Notes under the pieces: model-generated
Databases searched by the model: none
Told to the model about the DNA's origin: nothing
Seen by the model: the letters and a program-made list of their open reading frames with translations, nothing else
Program-made: the position numbers and the translations under genes
Assembly (NCBI RefSeq): GCF_900086585.1
Contig: NZ_FLKM01000008.1
Location: 186,001-250,000, forward strand
Origin: Emergencia timonensis
GTDB lineage: Bacteria > Bacillota > Clostridia > Peptostreptococcales > Anaerovoracaceae
Direction of reading: 5' to 3'
DNA: 64,000 bases
Shown here: positions 41,833 to 51,279 of the stretch, in pieces
Layout of the letters: every line of letters begins with the position of its first letter
Position numbering within the stretch: the stretch's first letter is position 1

Positions 41833-43068
41833 CTATCGGGACTGTGCGATGGCCGTTTTTATCTTTGACGGCATCACCCTGCATTCTGCCACAGTATTAG
41901 AGGCCACTGAAATGCGGATGCCAGGCCCCAAAGGAATCGCAAAGATGTTGAAATCCTGCAGTCTTTTGCCTACGCCTTCAGGATCGTCACACGGTATGGT
42001 GATAAAAAAGCCTGCATCATAGGGGCAGGTCTTCAGGCCGACATGCCTGGCCTCCTCCATAAAGGCGTCTCCACGTTGGCAAAGCACCTCCAGCCAATGC
42101 TGGCGCTCCGCCTGTACCTTTGCCAGAAGTCCCTTATCCGCCAGAATCTTTGCGATGACTGCCATAGCTGCTCTGTTTCCGTTGGACCAGGATGCTCTCG
42201 ACTCTACACGCATTACATCTTTAAATTCCTCTGCAATTGCAGAAGAAGGCGCCATACAGAGAATTGCCCCGCATCGCATGCCGTACATGGTGTAACCTTT
42301 AGATGCACTGAAGGCAATCAGAGGGAGTATGTGCTCTGGCAGCCCGTTTAGTTTTTTCAGAAAGGCGCGATTCGTTTTCCCATCTCCTGCAAAGTCCAGA
42401 TAAGCGATATCCACTAATAAAGCGATTTTCTTATCTGGATATTTCAGTACTGCTGTCAGAAGTGCGTTCCAATCCTCGTCTGTAAACGTATAGCCAGTGG
42501 GATTGTGGGCAGGCGTGTTGACAATAATTAAAGTCTCCTCCTGCACTGCCAGAATGGCAGACAGCGCCGCCTCAAAAGACGCGGCATGAAACTTACCAGT
42601 TTCATCGAACAATGTATAGCAGCAGACGGTTCTGCCCAGCTCCTGGGCAATCAAACGATACGGGCTCCAGTGCCAGTCGGAAGTCAAAATTTTGTCTCCA
42701 GGTATTGTGTATGCGGAAATCGCGTTGCGGATAGCGCCTGTACCGCCAGGGGTATAACAGCTTTCTACGTAACAGCCCTCCGGCGGCTCCTCTAAGAAAA
42801 CTGCCGTCTTGACGGCTTCCAAGTATTCTGGCAGCCCCAGAATAGGTGCATAGGCGGCGTAATCCTCCCGCGTCAGGCTGCGAACTGCTTCCATGACAGA
42901 TTCTAATACCACCAGCTTCCCCTGCTCATCTAAGAGCACTCCAATGGTGGAGTTGATTACATTTTCTTTTCCTATCTGTGCAATCCTCTCTTTTGCCAGA
43001 GACGATACGCCAAATAATTTATCAGGCGCACCGATGGTTCTTTCATTCTGTTGTGCAAATATCATCAT
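41833..43068 (-). CDS. Class I aminotransferase, aspartate/aromatic (AspC/TyrB) type
   Basis: 411 residues, fold-type I PLP enzyme. TPGGTGAIR (phosphate-binding loop), NTPAHNPTGYTFTDEDW, VDIAYLDF and the PLP-lysine in SASKGYTMYGMRCG match the AspC/TyrB branch. It ends with the Arg-containing PGIRISVAS. In the operon it directly follows the carboxyltransferase gene (9-base gap), so conversion of aspartate to oxaloacetate for the decarboxylase is plausible. The second of two adjacent ATGs (43065) has the better SD spacing from AAGGAG. Confidence 0.87.
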   Translation of the reverse strand: MMIFAQQNERTIGAPDKLFGVSSLAKERIAQIGKENVINSTIGVLLDEQGKLVVLESVMEAVRSLTREDYAAYAPILGLPEYLEAVKTAVFLEEPPEGCYVESCYTPGGTGAIRNAISAYTIPGDKILTSDWHWSPYRLIAQELGRTVCCYTLFDETGKFHAASFEAALSAILAVQEETLIIVNTPAHNPTGYTFTDEDWNALLTAVLKYPDKKIALLVDIAYLDFAGDGKTNRAFLKKLNGLPEHILPLIAFSASKGYTMYGMRCGAILCMAPSSAIAEEFKDVMRVESRASWSNGNRAAMAVIAKILADKGLLAKVQAERQHWLEVLCQRGDAFMEEARHVGLKTCPYDAGFFITIPCDDPEGVGKRLQDFNIFAIPLGPGIRISVASNTVAECRVMPSKIKTAIAQSR

Positions 43069-43077
43069 TCTCTCCTT

Positions 43078-44475
43078 TTAGACTGGATAGGCTTTGTTCT
43101 CATAGTCACAGCAATCTGGATTGATGCCGTTCACTCTCGCTGCCCTGCGTTTAAAAAAGTCAGCAGCTACCTGAGGGAACAAGGCATAGGACAAGACATC
43201 TTCTTCCTGCTCTTTAAAACCCTCCACTGCTTTTGCAAGCGTTTCAAGCTCTGGCGCAAGCAAGTCGGCTGGCCTGCAGGTAATCGGCAACGCCTCGCCA
43301 ATGGCTTTTTTCTGTATTTCCCTGTTAAACGGTTTTACTGTACGGCCGTAGTCACCGTGCAGAATGCGCTTTGTCTCCTGAGACATCACCTTATATCTTT
43401 CACCAGTCAGAACGTTGAGCACCGCCTGCGTTCCCACAATCTGCGAGGAAGGCGTCACCAGCGGCGGTTCTCCCAGGTCCTCTCTCACAAGAGGGATTTC
43501 CTCCAGCACTTCATAGAATTTGTCCATGGCATTTTGTTCCTTCAATTGGGAAACCAGATTGGAGAGCATACCGCCTGGAACCTGGTACAAAAGCGTCTTC
43601 ATATCGACGCTCAGCAGCTTTGGGTCTAAGGTACCGTCAGCAAAGAACCGATCTCTGACTGGCCTAAAGTGGTCAGCAATTTCAGCAAGAGTGCTCTGCT
43701 TTAGTCCCGTATCGAAGGGCGTCCCCCTCAAGGTTTCTGCCATGACCTCTGTTGACGGCTGGCTGGTTCCCAGGGCAAATGGCGAGATTGCCGTATCAAT
43801 GCGGTCACAGCCGGCCTCTACGCCTCTGAGATAGGTAATGGGGGCAATCCCGCTAGTACAGTGACTGTGTAGTTGAATCGGAAGGCTGACTGCCTCCTTT
43901 AGTGCAGGGACCAGCTTTGAAACAGCATCGGGTGTCAAAATGCCCGCCATATCTTTGATGCAGAGAGAATCGGCGCCCATGTTCTCCATGTCTGTCGCCA
44001 GCTGTTTCCAGTAGTCTAAAGTATAGGCGCTGCCAGTAGTATATGCCATTGCCAATTGCACCTCCGCGCCTTCTCTCTTGGCAGCGCGGACAGCAGTCTT
44101 TACATTTCGCAAATCATTAAAAGCATCGAAGATGCGTAATATATCAATGCCGTCGGCAATAGACTTCTGCACAAAGTATTCCACTACGTCGTCAGCATAA
44201 TGTCTGTATCCCAGCAAATTTTGTCCGCGAAGCAGCATCTGCAGCTTCGTGTTTTTTATATGCCTGCGCAATTGGCGCAGACGGTTCCAAGGGTCTTCTT
44301 CCAGAAAACGCAGACAAGCGTCAAAAGTTGCACCGCCCCAGCACTCGATGGAATAGTATCCTGCCTGATCCATCTGTTCCAGTATGGGAAGCATCTCTTC
44401 CGTCTTCATGCGAGTCGCTGCCAAAGACTGGTGCCCGTCTCTCAGCACCGTCTCCGTAATTTCTATCTTTTTCAT
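43078..44475 (-). CDS. oadA: Oxaloacetate decarboxylase alpha / transcarboxylase 5S-type carboxyltransferase subunit
   Basis: 465 residues. The HMGL-like TIM barrel opens with ITETVLRDGHQSLAATRM, has WGGATFDACLRFL and the carboxybiotin Lys region SLCIKDMAGIL; a conserved carboxylase domain follows (about 300-465). It ends without a biotin domain, which is encoded separately. It transfers CO2 from oxaloacetate to biotin, leaving pyruvate. I chose the ATG at 44475 (GAGGAGAG); the frame is open 31 codons further up into oadB, without family similarity. Cotranscribed with oadB, the biotin carrier, oadG and a second carboxyltransferase. Confidence 0.9.
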   Translation of the reverse strand: MKKIEITETVLRDGHQSLAATRMKTEEMLPILEQMDQAGYYSIECWGGATFDACLRFLEEDPWNRLRQLRRHIKNTKLQMLLRGQNLLGYRHYADDVVEYFVQKSIADGIDILRIFDAFNDLRNVKTAVRAAKREGAEVQLAMAYTTGSAYTLDYWKQLATDMENMGADSLCIKDMAGILTPDAVSKLVPALKEAVSLPIQLHSHCTSGIAPITYLRGVEAGCDRIDTAISPFALGTSQPSTEVMAETLRGTPFDTGLKQSTLAEIADHFRPVRDRFFADGTLDPKLLSVDMKTLLYQVPGGMLSNLVSQLKEQNAMDKFYEVLEEIPLVREDLGEPPLVTPSSQIVGTQAVLNVLTGERYKVMSQETKRILHGDYGRTVKPFNREIQKKAIGEALPITCRPADLLAPELETLAKAVEGFKEQEEDVLSYALFPQVAADFFKRRAARVNGINPDCCDYENKAYPV

Positions 44476-44488
44476 GTCTACTCTCCTC

Positions 44489-45613
44489 TCATACACCGAA
44501 AATTGCCATAAAAACGCCTGCCGCCACAGCAGTTCCAATGACGCCGGCCACATTAGGTCCCATGGCATGCATCAAAAGGAAGTTAGTCGGATCTGCCTCT
44601 GCGCCTACCTTCTGCGACACTCTCGCCGCCATCGGTACTGCGGATACCCCCGCCGACCCGATCAACGGATTAATCTTGCCGCCGGATAATTTGCACATCA
44701 GTTTTCCGAACAAAACGCCGGCGGCTGTACCAAAGCAGAAGGCGGCAAGTCCCAAGATGACGATTTTAATCGTAGACCAATTGAGGAATGCCTCTGCACT
44801 GGTAGTAGCGCCAACGGAGGTTCCCAAAAGAATGACGACGATGTACATCAGCGCATTGGATGCAGTTTCTGTCAGCTGCCTTACGACGCCGCTTTCTCGA
44901 AAGAGATTGCCCAACATCAGCATGCCTACCAGTGGCGTGGTCGATGGCAGCAGACCGCAGACGATAATCGTGACAATGATGGGAAAAAGAATTCTTTCTC
45001 TCTTGGAAACCGCCCGCAGTTGCTCCATTTTTATCTGCCGCTCTTCCTTCGTAGTCAGCGCTTTCATAATAGGGGGCTGAATAATCGGTACCAGCGACAT
45101 ATAGGAGTAGGCCGCTACGGCGATAGGCCCCATGATGTCGGTCTGATGTAATTTCATAGCCAGATAAATAGATGTTGGTCCGTCGGCTCCGCCGATGATA
45201 GCAATCGCTGCTGCCGCCATGTCATTAAAACCAATTAACATGGCAATGATGTAAGCGCCAAAAATGCCAAACTGAGCGGCGGCTCCCAGGAGAAAGCTTT
45301 TGGGGTTAGCAATCAGGGGACCAAAGTCAGTCAACGCGCCGACTCCCAGAAAAATCAGAGAAGGCAGAATCGTCCATTCGTCTAACAGATAGAAATAATA
45401 GAGCAGACCACCGTCTTCCATAATGGGCGGGTATACGTTGACAAGGAGCATGCCAAAAGATATCGGCAAAAGCAGGAGCGGTTCATACTGCTTGCCAATT
45501 GCCAGATACAAAAAACCGCAGGCTACAACAATCATAATTAAATTGCCCAGGCTCAGATTAAAAAAGGCTGTCTGTTTCAACAAATTTTCAATGGTATTTA
45601 CAACGTATTCCAT
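44489..45613 (-). CDS. oadB: Na+-translocating decarboxylase beta subunit
   Basis: 374 residues with about ten membrane helices. The hallmark IGGADGPTSIYLA (about 140-152) contains the Asp used in Na+ translocation. The C-terminal half has conserved VSAVPMAARVSQK and ANFLLMHAMGPN-like stretches. The subunit decarboxylates carboxybiotin and pumps Na+ out. Shared by oxaloacetate, methylmalonyl-CoA, glutaconyl-CoA and malonate decarboxylases, so substrate identity comes from the carboxyltransferase genes. Confidence 0.93.
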   Translation of the reverse strand: MEYVVNTIENLLKQTAFFNLSLGNLIMIVVACGFLYLAIGKQYEPLLLLPISFGMLLVNVYPPIMEDGGLLYYFYLLDEWTILPSLIFLGVGALTDFGPLIANPKSFLLGAAAQFGIFGAYIIAMLIGFNDMAAAAIAIIGGADGPTSIYLAMKLHQTDIMGPIAVAAYSYMSLVPIIQPPIMKALTTKEERQIKMEQLRAVSKRERILFPIIVTIIVCGLLPSTTPLVGMLMLGNLFRESGVVRQLTETASNALMYIVVILLGTSVGATTSAEAFLNWSTIKIVILGLAAFCFGTAAGVLFGKLMCKLSGGKINPLIGSAGVSAVPMAARVSQKVGAEADPTNFLLMHAMGPNVAGVIGTAVAAGVFMAIFGV

Positions 45614-45625
45614 TCTCTTCCCCCG

Positions 45626-45985
45626 TTAAGCTGTAGCTAGCTTTCCCTCACAGGCGACAACAGCTACCGGCTGACCTGCTTCTACACTGTCGCCTTCGGC
45701 AGCCAGTATGGTTTCTATGGTTCCATCAAAGGGAGAAATGATCGGAATTTCCATCTTCATGGCCTCCAAGATCATGATGGTGCCGCCCTTTTTCACCTGC
45801 GCGCCCTCTGTCTGTACAACTTTCCAAATTTTGCCCGATGTACCGCAGGTAACCTCCTGTCCCGATGCCATCTTCGATGGCGACGAGTTTTTTACCGGTT
45901 TGATGCTCTGCACCGCCTGCTCGCCTTGCTTCTCTACTTCTACTTCATAGGTCTTGCCGTTCACCTTAACAATATAAGTCTCCAT
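45626..45985 (-). CDS. Biotin carboxyl carrier protein of Na+ pump
   Basis: 119 residues. A basic N-terminal strand region, a Pro/Ser-containing linker (about 25-45) and a biotinyl domain (about 46-115) with the biotinylation motif EAMKME. It shuttles the carboxyl group from the carboxyltransferase to OadB. Gaps of 12 bases to both neighbours show a tight operon. Confidence 0.92.
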   Translation of the reverse strand: METYIVKVNGKTYEVEVEKQGEQAVQSIKPVKNSSPSKMASGQEVTCGTSGKIWKVVQTEGAQVKKGGTIMILEAMKMEIPIISPFDGTIETILAAEGDSVEAGQPVAVVACEGKLATA

Positions 45986-45997
45986 TCTACGCCTCCT

Positions 45998-46267
45998 TTA
46001 CCTGCGTTTAATTGATCTGACAACATACGGATACGCCTCGTCTTCTTCTGCCTCTTTCTTTGAAGCCGCCAGCACCGCCGCGATGATTGCCGGAATCAGT
46101 TCCGCATCAGCCGCCTGCGCTTCCCTTTCTGGCGCGGAAGCAGTCTCCTTAGGAATATACTTAAATAAAAATATGATTGCGCTGATTAGAATCAGCATGA
46201 CGAAAACCGTTCCCATACCCAAACAAGTATTGACTGCCGCTCTTGATAAGATTTCACCGAAGGTCAT
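45998..46267 (-). CDS. oadG: OadG family (gamma/delta) subunit of Na+-pump decarboxylase
   Basis: 89 residues: one N-terminal membrane helix (about 15-35; GTVFVMLILISAIIFLFKYI), an acidic-alanine linker and a C-terminal segment EEDEAYPYVVRSIKRR typical of OadG/MmdD-like assembly subunits. It anchors the carboxyltransferase to the beta subunit. Its start overlaps the end of the upstream carboxyltransferase gene by 4 bases. Confidence 0.85.
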   Translation of the reverse strand: MTFGEILSRAAVNTCLGMGTVFVMLILISAIIFLFKYIPKETASAPEREAQAADAELIPAIIAAVLAASKKEAEEDEAYPYVVRSIKRR

Positions 46268-47508
46268 TGCCGCACCTCCCTTGTATTTGCAAATGTCTCA
46301 AAAGCCCCAAGAATGAATTTCCTACTGTCTTCTGGTTTGATAATTTTGTCGACATAACCATGCCTGGCCAAAGCCATTGGACTGCAATGGGTTTTCCGGT
46401 AGTCCTCTGCCCTCTTTTGCAGGAATGCCAGTTCCGCTTGGGGATAAAGAATTTCTGCAGCCTGCAGGGGATCAATTAGACTCACCGCTCCACAATCCCA
46501 TATGAATACATAATCTGCCCCCACGCCTTTACTGTTTAATATGCTATACCCACTTCCGAGTATTTCCCCGGCAATGAGGTTGATCTTTGGTACAGAAGCT
46601 GCGGTCAGCGCTTTTACCAGTCTCCCTGCCTGCTGTGATCCTTCAAAGCGCTTGGCGTCTGTCACCGTCAAAAGTGGGATGTGCAGCTTTCCACAAAGGT
46701 CAATAAAAGCTGCCGCTTTTTCAAAGCCCTCTGGCGAAATCTTACCCCCGCTGTCAATCGCCTGGGTTGCAATGCCGCCTACAGCTGTACCGTTGAGACG
46801 CATAAAGCCAATTATCATATCTCTGCCGCAGCTCTGTTTTAATTCAAAGAAAAAATTCATATCTGATAACGCTCTGAGAATCTCTCTGCCATCTCCCCGT
46901 TTTTTTTCCAGTCCCGATAACTGCCGATTTAAATCATCGCTGCAAGGTCCTTGTTCTGGATACTGGCTGGCATTTGCCGGCAGGAGATCTATCAAGGTGC
47001 GGATTTGATCTGATAGATGCTCCGAATCAGAGAGAACAATATCGGCCATATCAGCTACTACCGTCATTCCGCCGCTACAGCTTCCACAAATCGCCATAAT
47101 CTGCAGGATCTGCCGGGAGGCCTCCGCCTCCAGGGCATACAATTGACCAAACGCGTCCAGGGAATCCAGCCCCTCTTCTACTCTGAGACCACTGCTGTCT
47201 AAAAAGCCGATCACCGGCGCCTTGGCTTTGATAGCTAACCGATAAAGACGATTAATCTTGCGGCCATGCATTTCGCCAAAGGAACCTCCCATCACTTCAC
47301 CGTCCTGGCTAAAGACATATACCAGATGCCCGCCTATGGTGCCATATCCGGTAATGACACCATCCGAGGCCTCAACCTTTTCAGGCGTATAAAAATCTGT
47401 CAGCCGTGCTGTAATATGTTCGCCGATTTCCATGAAGCTGCCCGAATCTAAGATTTGGCGAATTCTTCGAAGTGCTTTAGTTGTAGAATTCCGTTCCGTT
47501 ACGATCAT
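46264..47508 (-). CDS. Carboxyl transferase family protein (acyl-CoA type, short)
   Basis: 414 residues, about 100 shorter than methylmalonyl-CoA decarboxylase alpha or transcarboxylase 12S. Both crotonase-like halves are recognisable: VFSQDGEVMGGSFGEMHGRKI, FLDSSGLRVEEGLDSLDAFG, CGSCSGGMT in the first, and FMRLNGTAVGGIATQ and AGEILGSGYS in the second. The loop after the first oxyanion hole is shortened. Start 47508 follows GGGGGA. First gene of the operon that also encodes a 5S-type carboxyltransferase; the acyl-CoA substrate is unknown. Confidence 0.85.
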   Translation of the reverse strand: MIVTERNSTTKALRRIRQILDSGSFMEIGEHITARLTDFYTPEKVEASDGVITGYGTIGGHLVYVFSQDGEVMGGSFGEMHGRKINRLYRLAIKAKAPVIGFLDSSGLRVEEGLDSLDAFGQLYALEAEASRQILQIMAICGSCSGGMTVVADMADIVLSDSEHLSDQIRTLIDLLPANASQYPEQGPCSDDLNRQLSGLEKKRGDGREILRALSDMNFFFELKQSCGRDMIIGFMRLNGTAVGGIATQAIDSGGKISPEGFEKAAAFIDLCGKLHIPLLTVTDAKRFEGSQQAGRLVKALTAASVPKINLIAGEILGSGYSILNSKGVGADYVFIWDCGAVSLIDPLQAAEILYPQAELAFLQKRAEDYRKTHCSPMALARHGYVDKIIKPEDSRKFILGAFETFANTREVRQ

Positions 47509-47674
47509 CTTCTGTCCCCCATTCTTAAATTTTGCTATCATTTTAAGCGGCAGGGGCGCAGAGTACAAGAGCAGGCGATAAGTTGCTAATTATTTAAAGA
47601 TTTTTTATGCTTCACTTTATATATAAAAAAATACAATGTCAAATTATTTTATTTCAAAACTGTATTTCAGCCAG

Positions 47675-47716
47675 AAAACAGCAAAACGGCTTTCCTCTTT
47701 TTGGAAAACCGTTTTA
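47675..47716 (-). terminator. Terminator after the PHP phosphatase gene
   Basis: AAAACGGTTTTCC and GGAAAGCCGTTTT pair on the minus strand (one mismatch) with a T-rich tail, just past the stop codon at 47727. Confidence 0.7.
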
Positions 47717-47726
47717 CTTTTACTTT

Positions 47727-48557
47727 TTAATTTATTTTGATAAAGGATGGTTCGTGCTGTCTGAAGACAGCATAGTAGGAGAGACCATAGCTTTTTACCA
47801 TCTGGCTGACTTCCTCAAAACCCTCGCCCAGACGCTCCGATATGTGAGCGTCAGATCCGAAGGTAATGATTTCGCCGCCTAGTTCCGCATATCTTTTGAT
47901 GATCTCCTTGTTCGGATTGATCATGTTCTTCGCTTTATACTTGGAGGTGTTGCATTCGATGCCGCGGCCAGTCGTGATCAGCTCCTTCAATATCTCGTCT
48001 ATGATATCGCCGTATTTTGAATAGGAGAAGGTCTCCCTTGCGCCGGGACCGTATCTGAGGACAAAGTCCATATGCCCTGCCACATCAAAGTGACGGAATC
48101 CTTTTACGTTTTTCAGTTCCTCTTCAAAATACTGCCTGACTGCCGTCTCAATATCCACGTCTTCATAGTGACGCTTATCTTCGGCATCCATCTTATGAAA
48201 AGTATGGGTGGAGCCGATGATAAAGTCAAATGGATACTTCGATGCATACTCGTTGAGTTTCTCTGTGATGTGCGGCTGAATGCCCAGCTCGATGCCAATC
48301 AGCAGTTCAATCTTGTCCTGGTACTTTTCTTTCAGTGCCGTCAAATCCGCTACATAGGCCGCCGTAGTATCATCGTCTCCCACATCGTTCAGAAGAAATT
48401 TGAAATAGTCCGGCGGAAACGGTGGTGCGTCAAAATCCTGGTGGTCTGTGATGCACAGACTCTTCATGCCCAGGTCGATGGCTCTCTCTATCTGCGCCTC
48501 CACAGGTGTCTTTGAGTCGCTTGACCATCTCGTATGTACGTGCATATCAGGTATCAT
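47727..48557 (-). CDS. PHP-domain phosphatase, histidinol-phosphatase (HisK/HisJ) family
   Basis: 276 residues. PHP metal motifs are DMHVHTRWSSD (3-13), CITDHQDFD, IGIELGIQPH, IIGSTHTF, FDVAGHMDFV, ECNTSKYK and FGSDAH. The closest named group is histidinol phosphatase, but no his genes are nearby, so the substrate is open. Its ATG follows the stop codon of the NhaC antiporter gene without a gap, so they are cotranscribed. Confidence 0.85.
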   Translation of the reverse strand: MIPDMHVHTRWSSDSKTPVEAQIERAIDLGMKSLCITDHQDFDAPPFPPDYFKFLLNDVGDDDTTAAYVADLTALKEKYQDKIELLIGIELGIQPHITEKLNEYASKYPFDFIIGSTHTFHKMDAEDKRHYEDVDIETAVRQYFEEELKNVKGFRHFDVAGHMDFVLRYGPGARETFSYSKYGDIIDEILKELITTGRGIECNTSKYKAKNMINPNKEIIKRYAELGGEIITFGSDAHISERLGEGFEEVSQMVKSYGLSYYAVFRQHEPSFIKIN

Positions 48558-50033
48558 TTATTTTGCCTCCTCCAATGGAGTTTCTTCAGCAGTTTCTTTT
48601 TCTAATGGCTTGATGCAGATGCCAGTTGCAGCATATACATAAGCGAGCACCCATACTGCGTAGCTCATGAAGCAGTACGGCAGATATTGAATGATAGGTA
48701 CCCCCAGAACGGAAGGGTAGTAAACGCCGGATCCGGACCAAGGAATAAATCCAGCCAAACCAGTTCCAAAGTCTTCCATAGTTCTTGACAGGTTCAGTGT
48801 GGAAAGACCCATCTCTTTGTATTTCTCGCTGTACATTTCGCCGGTGAGGATCAAAGCCAGTGAAGAGCTTCCTCCGATAGCGACCAGCACGATAACGGAA
48901 ATTGAGGTTGCAAAGATCAAGCCGAATCTCGTCTTTACAGAGGTCAGCAACTTACCAAGCAGCACTTCGATTGCGCCGATCTGTTCCATGATACCAGCAA
49001 AGTAGAAGCAGATGTAGATCAGGATAAAGGACTTGAGCATAGATGCCAGACCGCCTCTGTTCAGAAGAGCCATTGCATCGTCTCCTGCATTGGTTGCAGC
49101 AAAACCTTCTCTTGCATTTTCAACCATCTCCAAATTAAAACCATTGTAGAGGGCGGATACACCGTCCTGCAGGTCAAATCCCTGATAGAAGATACCGATG
49201 AGCAATGCTACCATAGCGGAAAGCATCATGACGACTGTGGACGGTTTCTTTGTAACAGCGCCGTAAACGACGATCACCAGCGGAATCAATACGATGATGT
49301 TCCAGTTAAAAGCTGTATCCAGCGTATTCAGGAGCTGCAGAGTATTTTCCGGCAGTCCTGCTCCTGTCGTCGTCGTGCTGATTCCCATGATGACATAGAT
49401 AATCACGCCGACAGCTGCGGCAGGGACAACAGTCCTTGACATATGTCTGATGTGGTCAAAAATATCGTTTTTCGTGGATAAAGCAGCCAAAATTGTCGTG
49501 TCAGAAAGTGGTGACAGCTTGTCTCCAAAGATGGCTCCAGTGTAGCATGCGCCTGCTACAGCTGCGATATTGACATTCGGCATCGCGGTGGCAATACCCA
49601 TCATGGCAATGCCCGCTGTTGCCGCAGAGCCCCACGAAGTACCTGTGCAGGTTGAAAAGATTGCACAGAGGGCAAAGGCTGATACTAAGATCCATTTTTC
49701 ACTTACCAGCTGCACGCCATAGTAAATGAACATCGGAATGGTTCCGGAATACATCCAGGAACCCAGTAGGAAGCCTACCGCGATCAATACTGACATGGCA
49801 GGCGCTGCAGATTTGATCTTGTCGGCAGTATACTCTTCCATCTCAGCCCAGCTGTATCCGCAGCGCCATCCGATGAAGACGACCCAGCAAACCGCGACGC
49901 CGATCAGCGCTGGCGCCGACAGGTCTGCCAGAGAGCCAAAGAAGAAGATAACTAATAGTACGATGACAGCCGAAAGCGCCTCTAACATATTGGGCTTTCT
50001 TTTTACTCTTGTTGGTTTTTCCTTTTTTTTCAT
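48558..50033 (-). CDS. Na+/H+ antiporter, NhaC family
   Basis: 491 residues, about twelve membrane helices. STCTGTSWGSAATAGIAMMGIA and GAIFGDKLSPLSDTTILAA are diagnostic of NhaC. It exchanges Na+ for protons (or a related exchange such as malate/lactate or amino-acid antiport seen in some NhaC-like proteins). I start it at 50033 after AAGGAG; the frame continues 32 codons upstream without an SD. A second NhaC gene is at 58681. Confidence 0.9.
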   Translation of the reverse strand: MKKKEKPTRVKRKPNMLEALSAVIVLLVIFFFGSLADLSAPALIGVAVCWVVFIGWRCGYSWAEMEEYTADKIKSAAPAMSVLIAVGFLLGSWMYSGTIPMFIYYGVQLVSEKWILVSAFALCAIFSTCTGTSWGSAATAGIAMMGIATAMPNVNIAAVAGACYTGAIFGDKLSPLSDTTILAALSTKNDIFDHIRHMSRTVVPAAAVGVIIYVIMGISTTTTGAGLPENTLQLLNTLDTAFNWNIIVLIPLVIVVYGAVTKKPSTVVMMLSAMVALLIGIFYQGFDLQDGVSALYNGFNLEMVENAREGFAATNAGDDAMALLNRGGLASMLKSFILIYICFYFAGIMEQIGAIEVLLGKLLTSVKTRFGLIFATSISVIVLVAIGGSSSLALILTGEMYSEKYKEMGLSTLNLSRTMEDFGTGLAGFIPWSGSGVYYPSVLGVPIIQYLPYCFMSYAVWVLAYVYAATGICIKPLEKETAEETPLEEAK

Positions 50034-50272
50034 TTGCGTTCTCCTTAAAAGTGGAATAAATAAGTCCTGTGTCCTAGGATAGCTAAATTGTAGCAATTTT
50101 CTCTCATTTGATGTTTTGATAAAACTCAAAATTTAGGCCGCATTTTTTGTATTATTTGAAAATTTATATATTTTACAAAAAAAAATCCAGAAATTGAGTA
50201 ATGCTACAAATCAAAAAAGAACGCGCAGCCTATATAATTTTGTTAAACACATGAAAGGTTAGGAATAATGAT

Positions 50273-51265
50273 ATGTTTTATTTTATGATAGGCATCGGCC
50301 TGATCTTCGCTTATATAAACGGTATGCATGACGGCGGCACTGTGGTCGCTACAACCATTTCTTCCAGGCTGATTTCTCCGGGAAGAGCAGTCTTTATTGC
50401 CGGCATTGCTAACTTTTTAGGCGCTATCGCCTTGGGAACTGCCGTCGCATATACTATCTCTGAAAACATCATCGATATATCTCCCGTCCTGGCAGGAAAG
50501 CCCGACGTCTGCTACACCTTTGTCGCTGCTGCCTTTGTCGGAAGTCTGGTATGGAATGTCTTTACCTGGATCGTCAAGCTGCCCTCCAGCGCCTCACATT
50601 CTATGATTGGGTCTATGATTGGAAGCGGCATTGCCGCCTATGGTTTTGCATATATAGAATGGTATGCCATTTTTATCAAAGTCATCCTGGCGATGCTGAT
50701 TTCTCCGTTGGTCGGCTTTCTCTTCGGTTATCTCTTTCTTAAACTGCAAAATCGTCTGCTGAAGAATGCCACCATCGTTTGGAACAAGCGGATAATGATC
50801 CTTCATAAGCTGAGCAGCTTTTTTCTCGCCTTCAGTTATGGCAGCAACGACTCGCAGAAGGTCATGGGTCTCATCGCCATCGGACTTGCCGGTTTTTATT
50901 CCGCTGACATCATAATTCCGTTGTGGCTCATTCTCGCTTGTTCTATCGCCCTGGCTGTTGGCACCATAACCGGCGGATATAACATGATCAAAACTGTGGG
51001 GATGGATATCTGCAAGATCGATATTCACAATTCTTTTGCCTCTCAAATGGCAACCATCTTTGTCGTGACCATCGCGAACCTGACGGGACTTCCAATCAGC
51101 GCGACACAAGTCATCACTTCCTCTGTCATGGGCGTGGGTACCAGCGACACCCCAAAAGCCGTGAACTGGGGCATTACAAAGAAAATTATCTTAGCATGGT
51201 TGATTACGATTCCTGCTTCTGCCGTCATCGGCGCCGGAATCTTCTTCATCCTAAAGCAACTATAA
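50273..51265 (+). CDS. pit: Inorganic phosphate transporter, Pit family
   Basis: 330 residues, about ten helices, with the two PD001131-type repeats: YINGMHDGGTVVATTISSR near the N-terminus and SYGSNDSQKVMGLIA in the second half; PSSASHSMIGSMIGS is also typical. It imports phosphate with a cation. The first repeat has H-D where many Pit proteins have N-D. Gap to the DUF47 gene is 14 bases, a common pairing. It is divergent from the NhaC gene. Confidence 0.92.
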   Translation: MFYFMIGIGLIFAYINGMHDGGTVVATTISSRLISPGRAVFIAGIANFLGAIALGTAVAYTISENIIDISPVLAGKPDVCYTFVAAAFVGSLVWNVFTWIVKLPSSASHSMIGSMIGSGIAAYGFAYIEWYAIFIKVILAMLISPLVGFLFGYLFLKLQNRLLKNATIVWNKRIMILHKLSSFFLAFSYGSNDSQKVMGLIAIGLAGFYSADIIIPLWLILACSIALAVGTITGGYNMIKTVGMDICKIDIHNSFASQMATIFVVTIANLTGLPISATQVITSSVMGVGTSDTPKAVNWGITKKIILAWLITIPASAVIGAGIFFILKQL

Positions 51266-51279
51266 AGGAAGGTAAGAAA

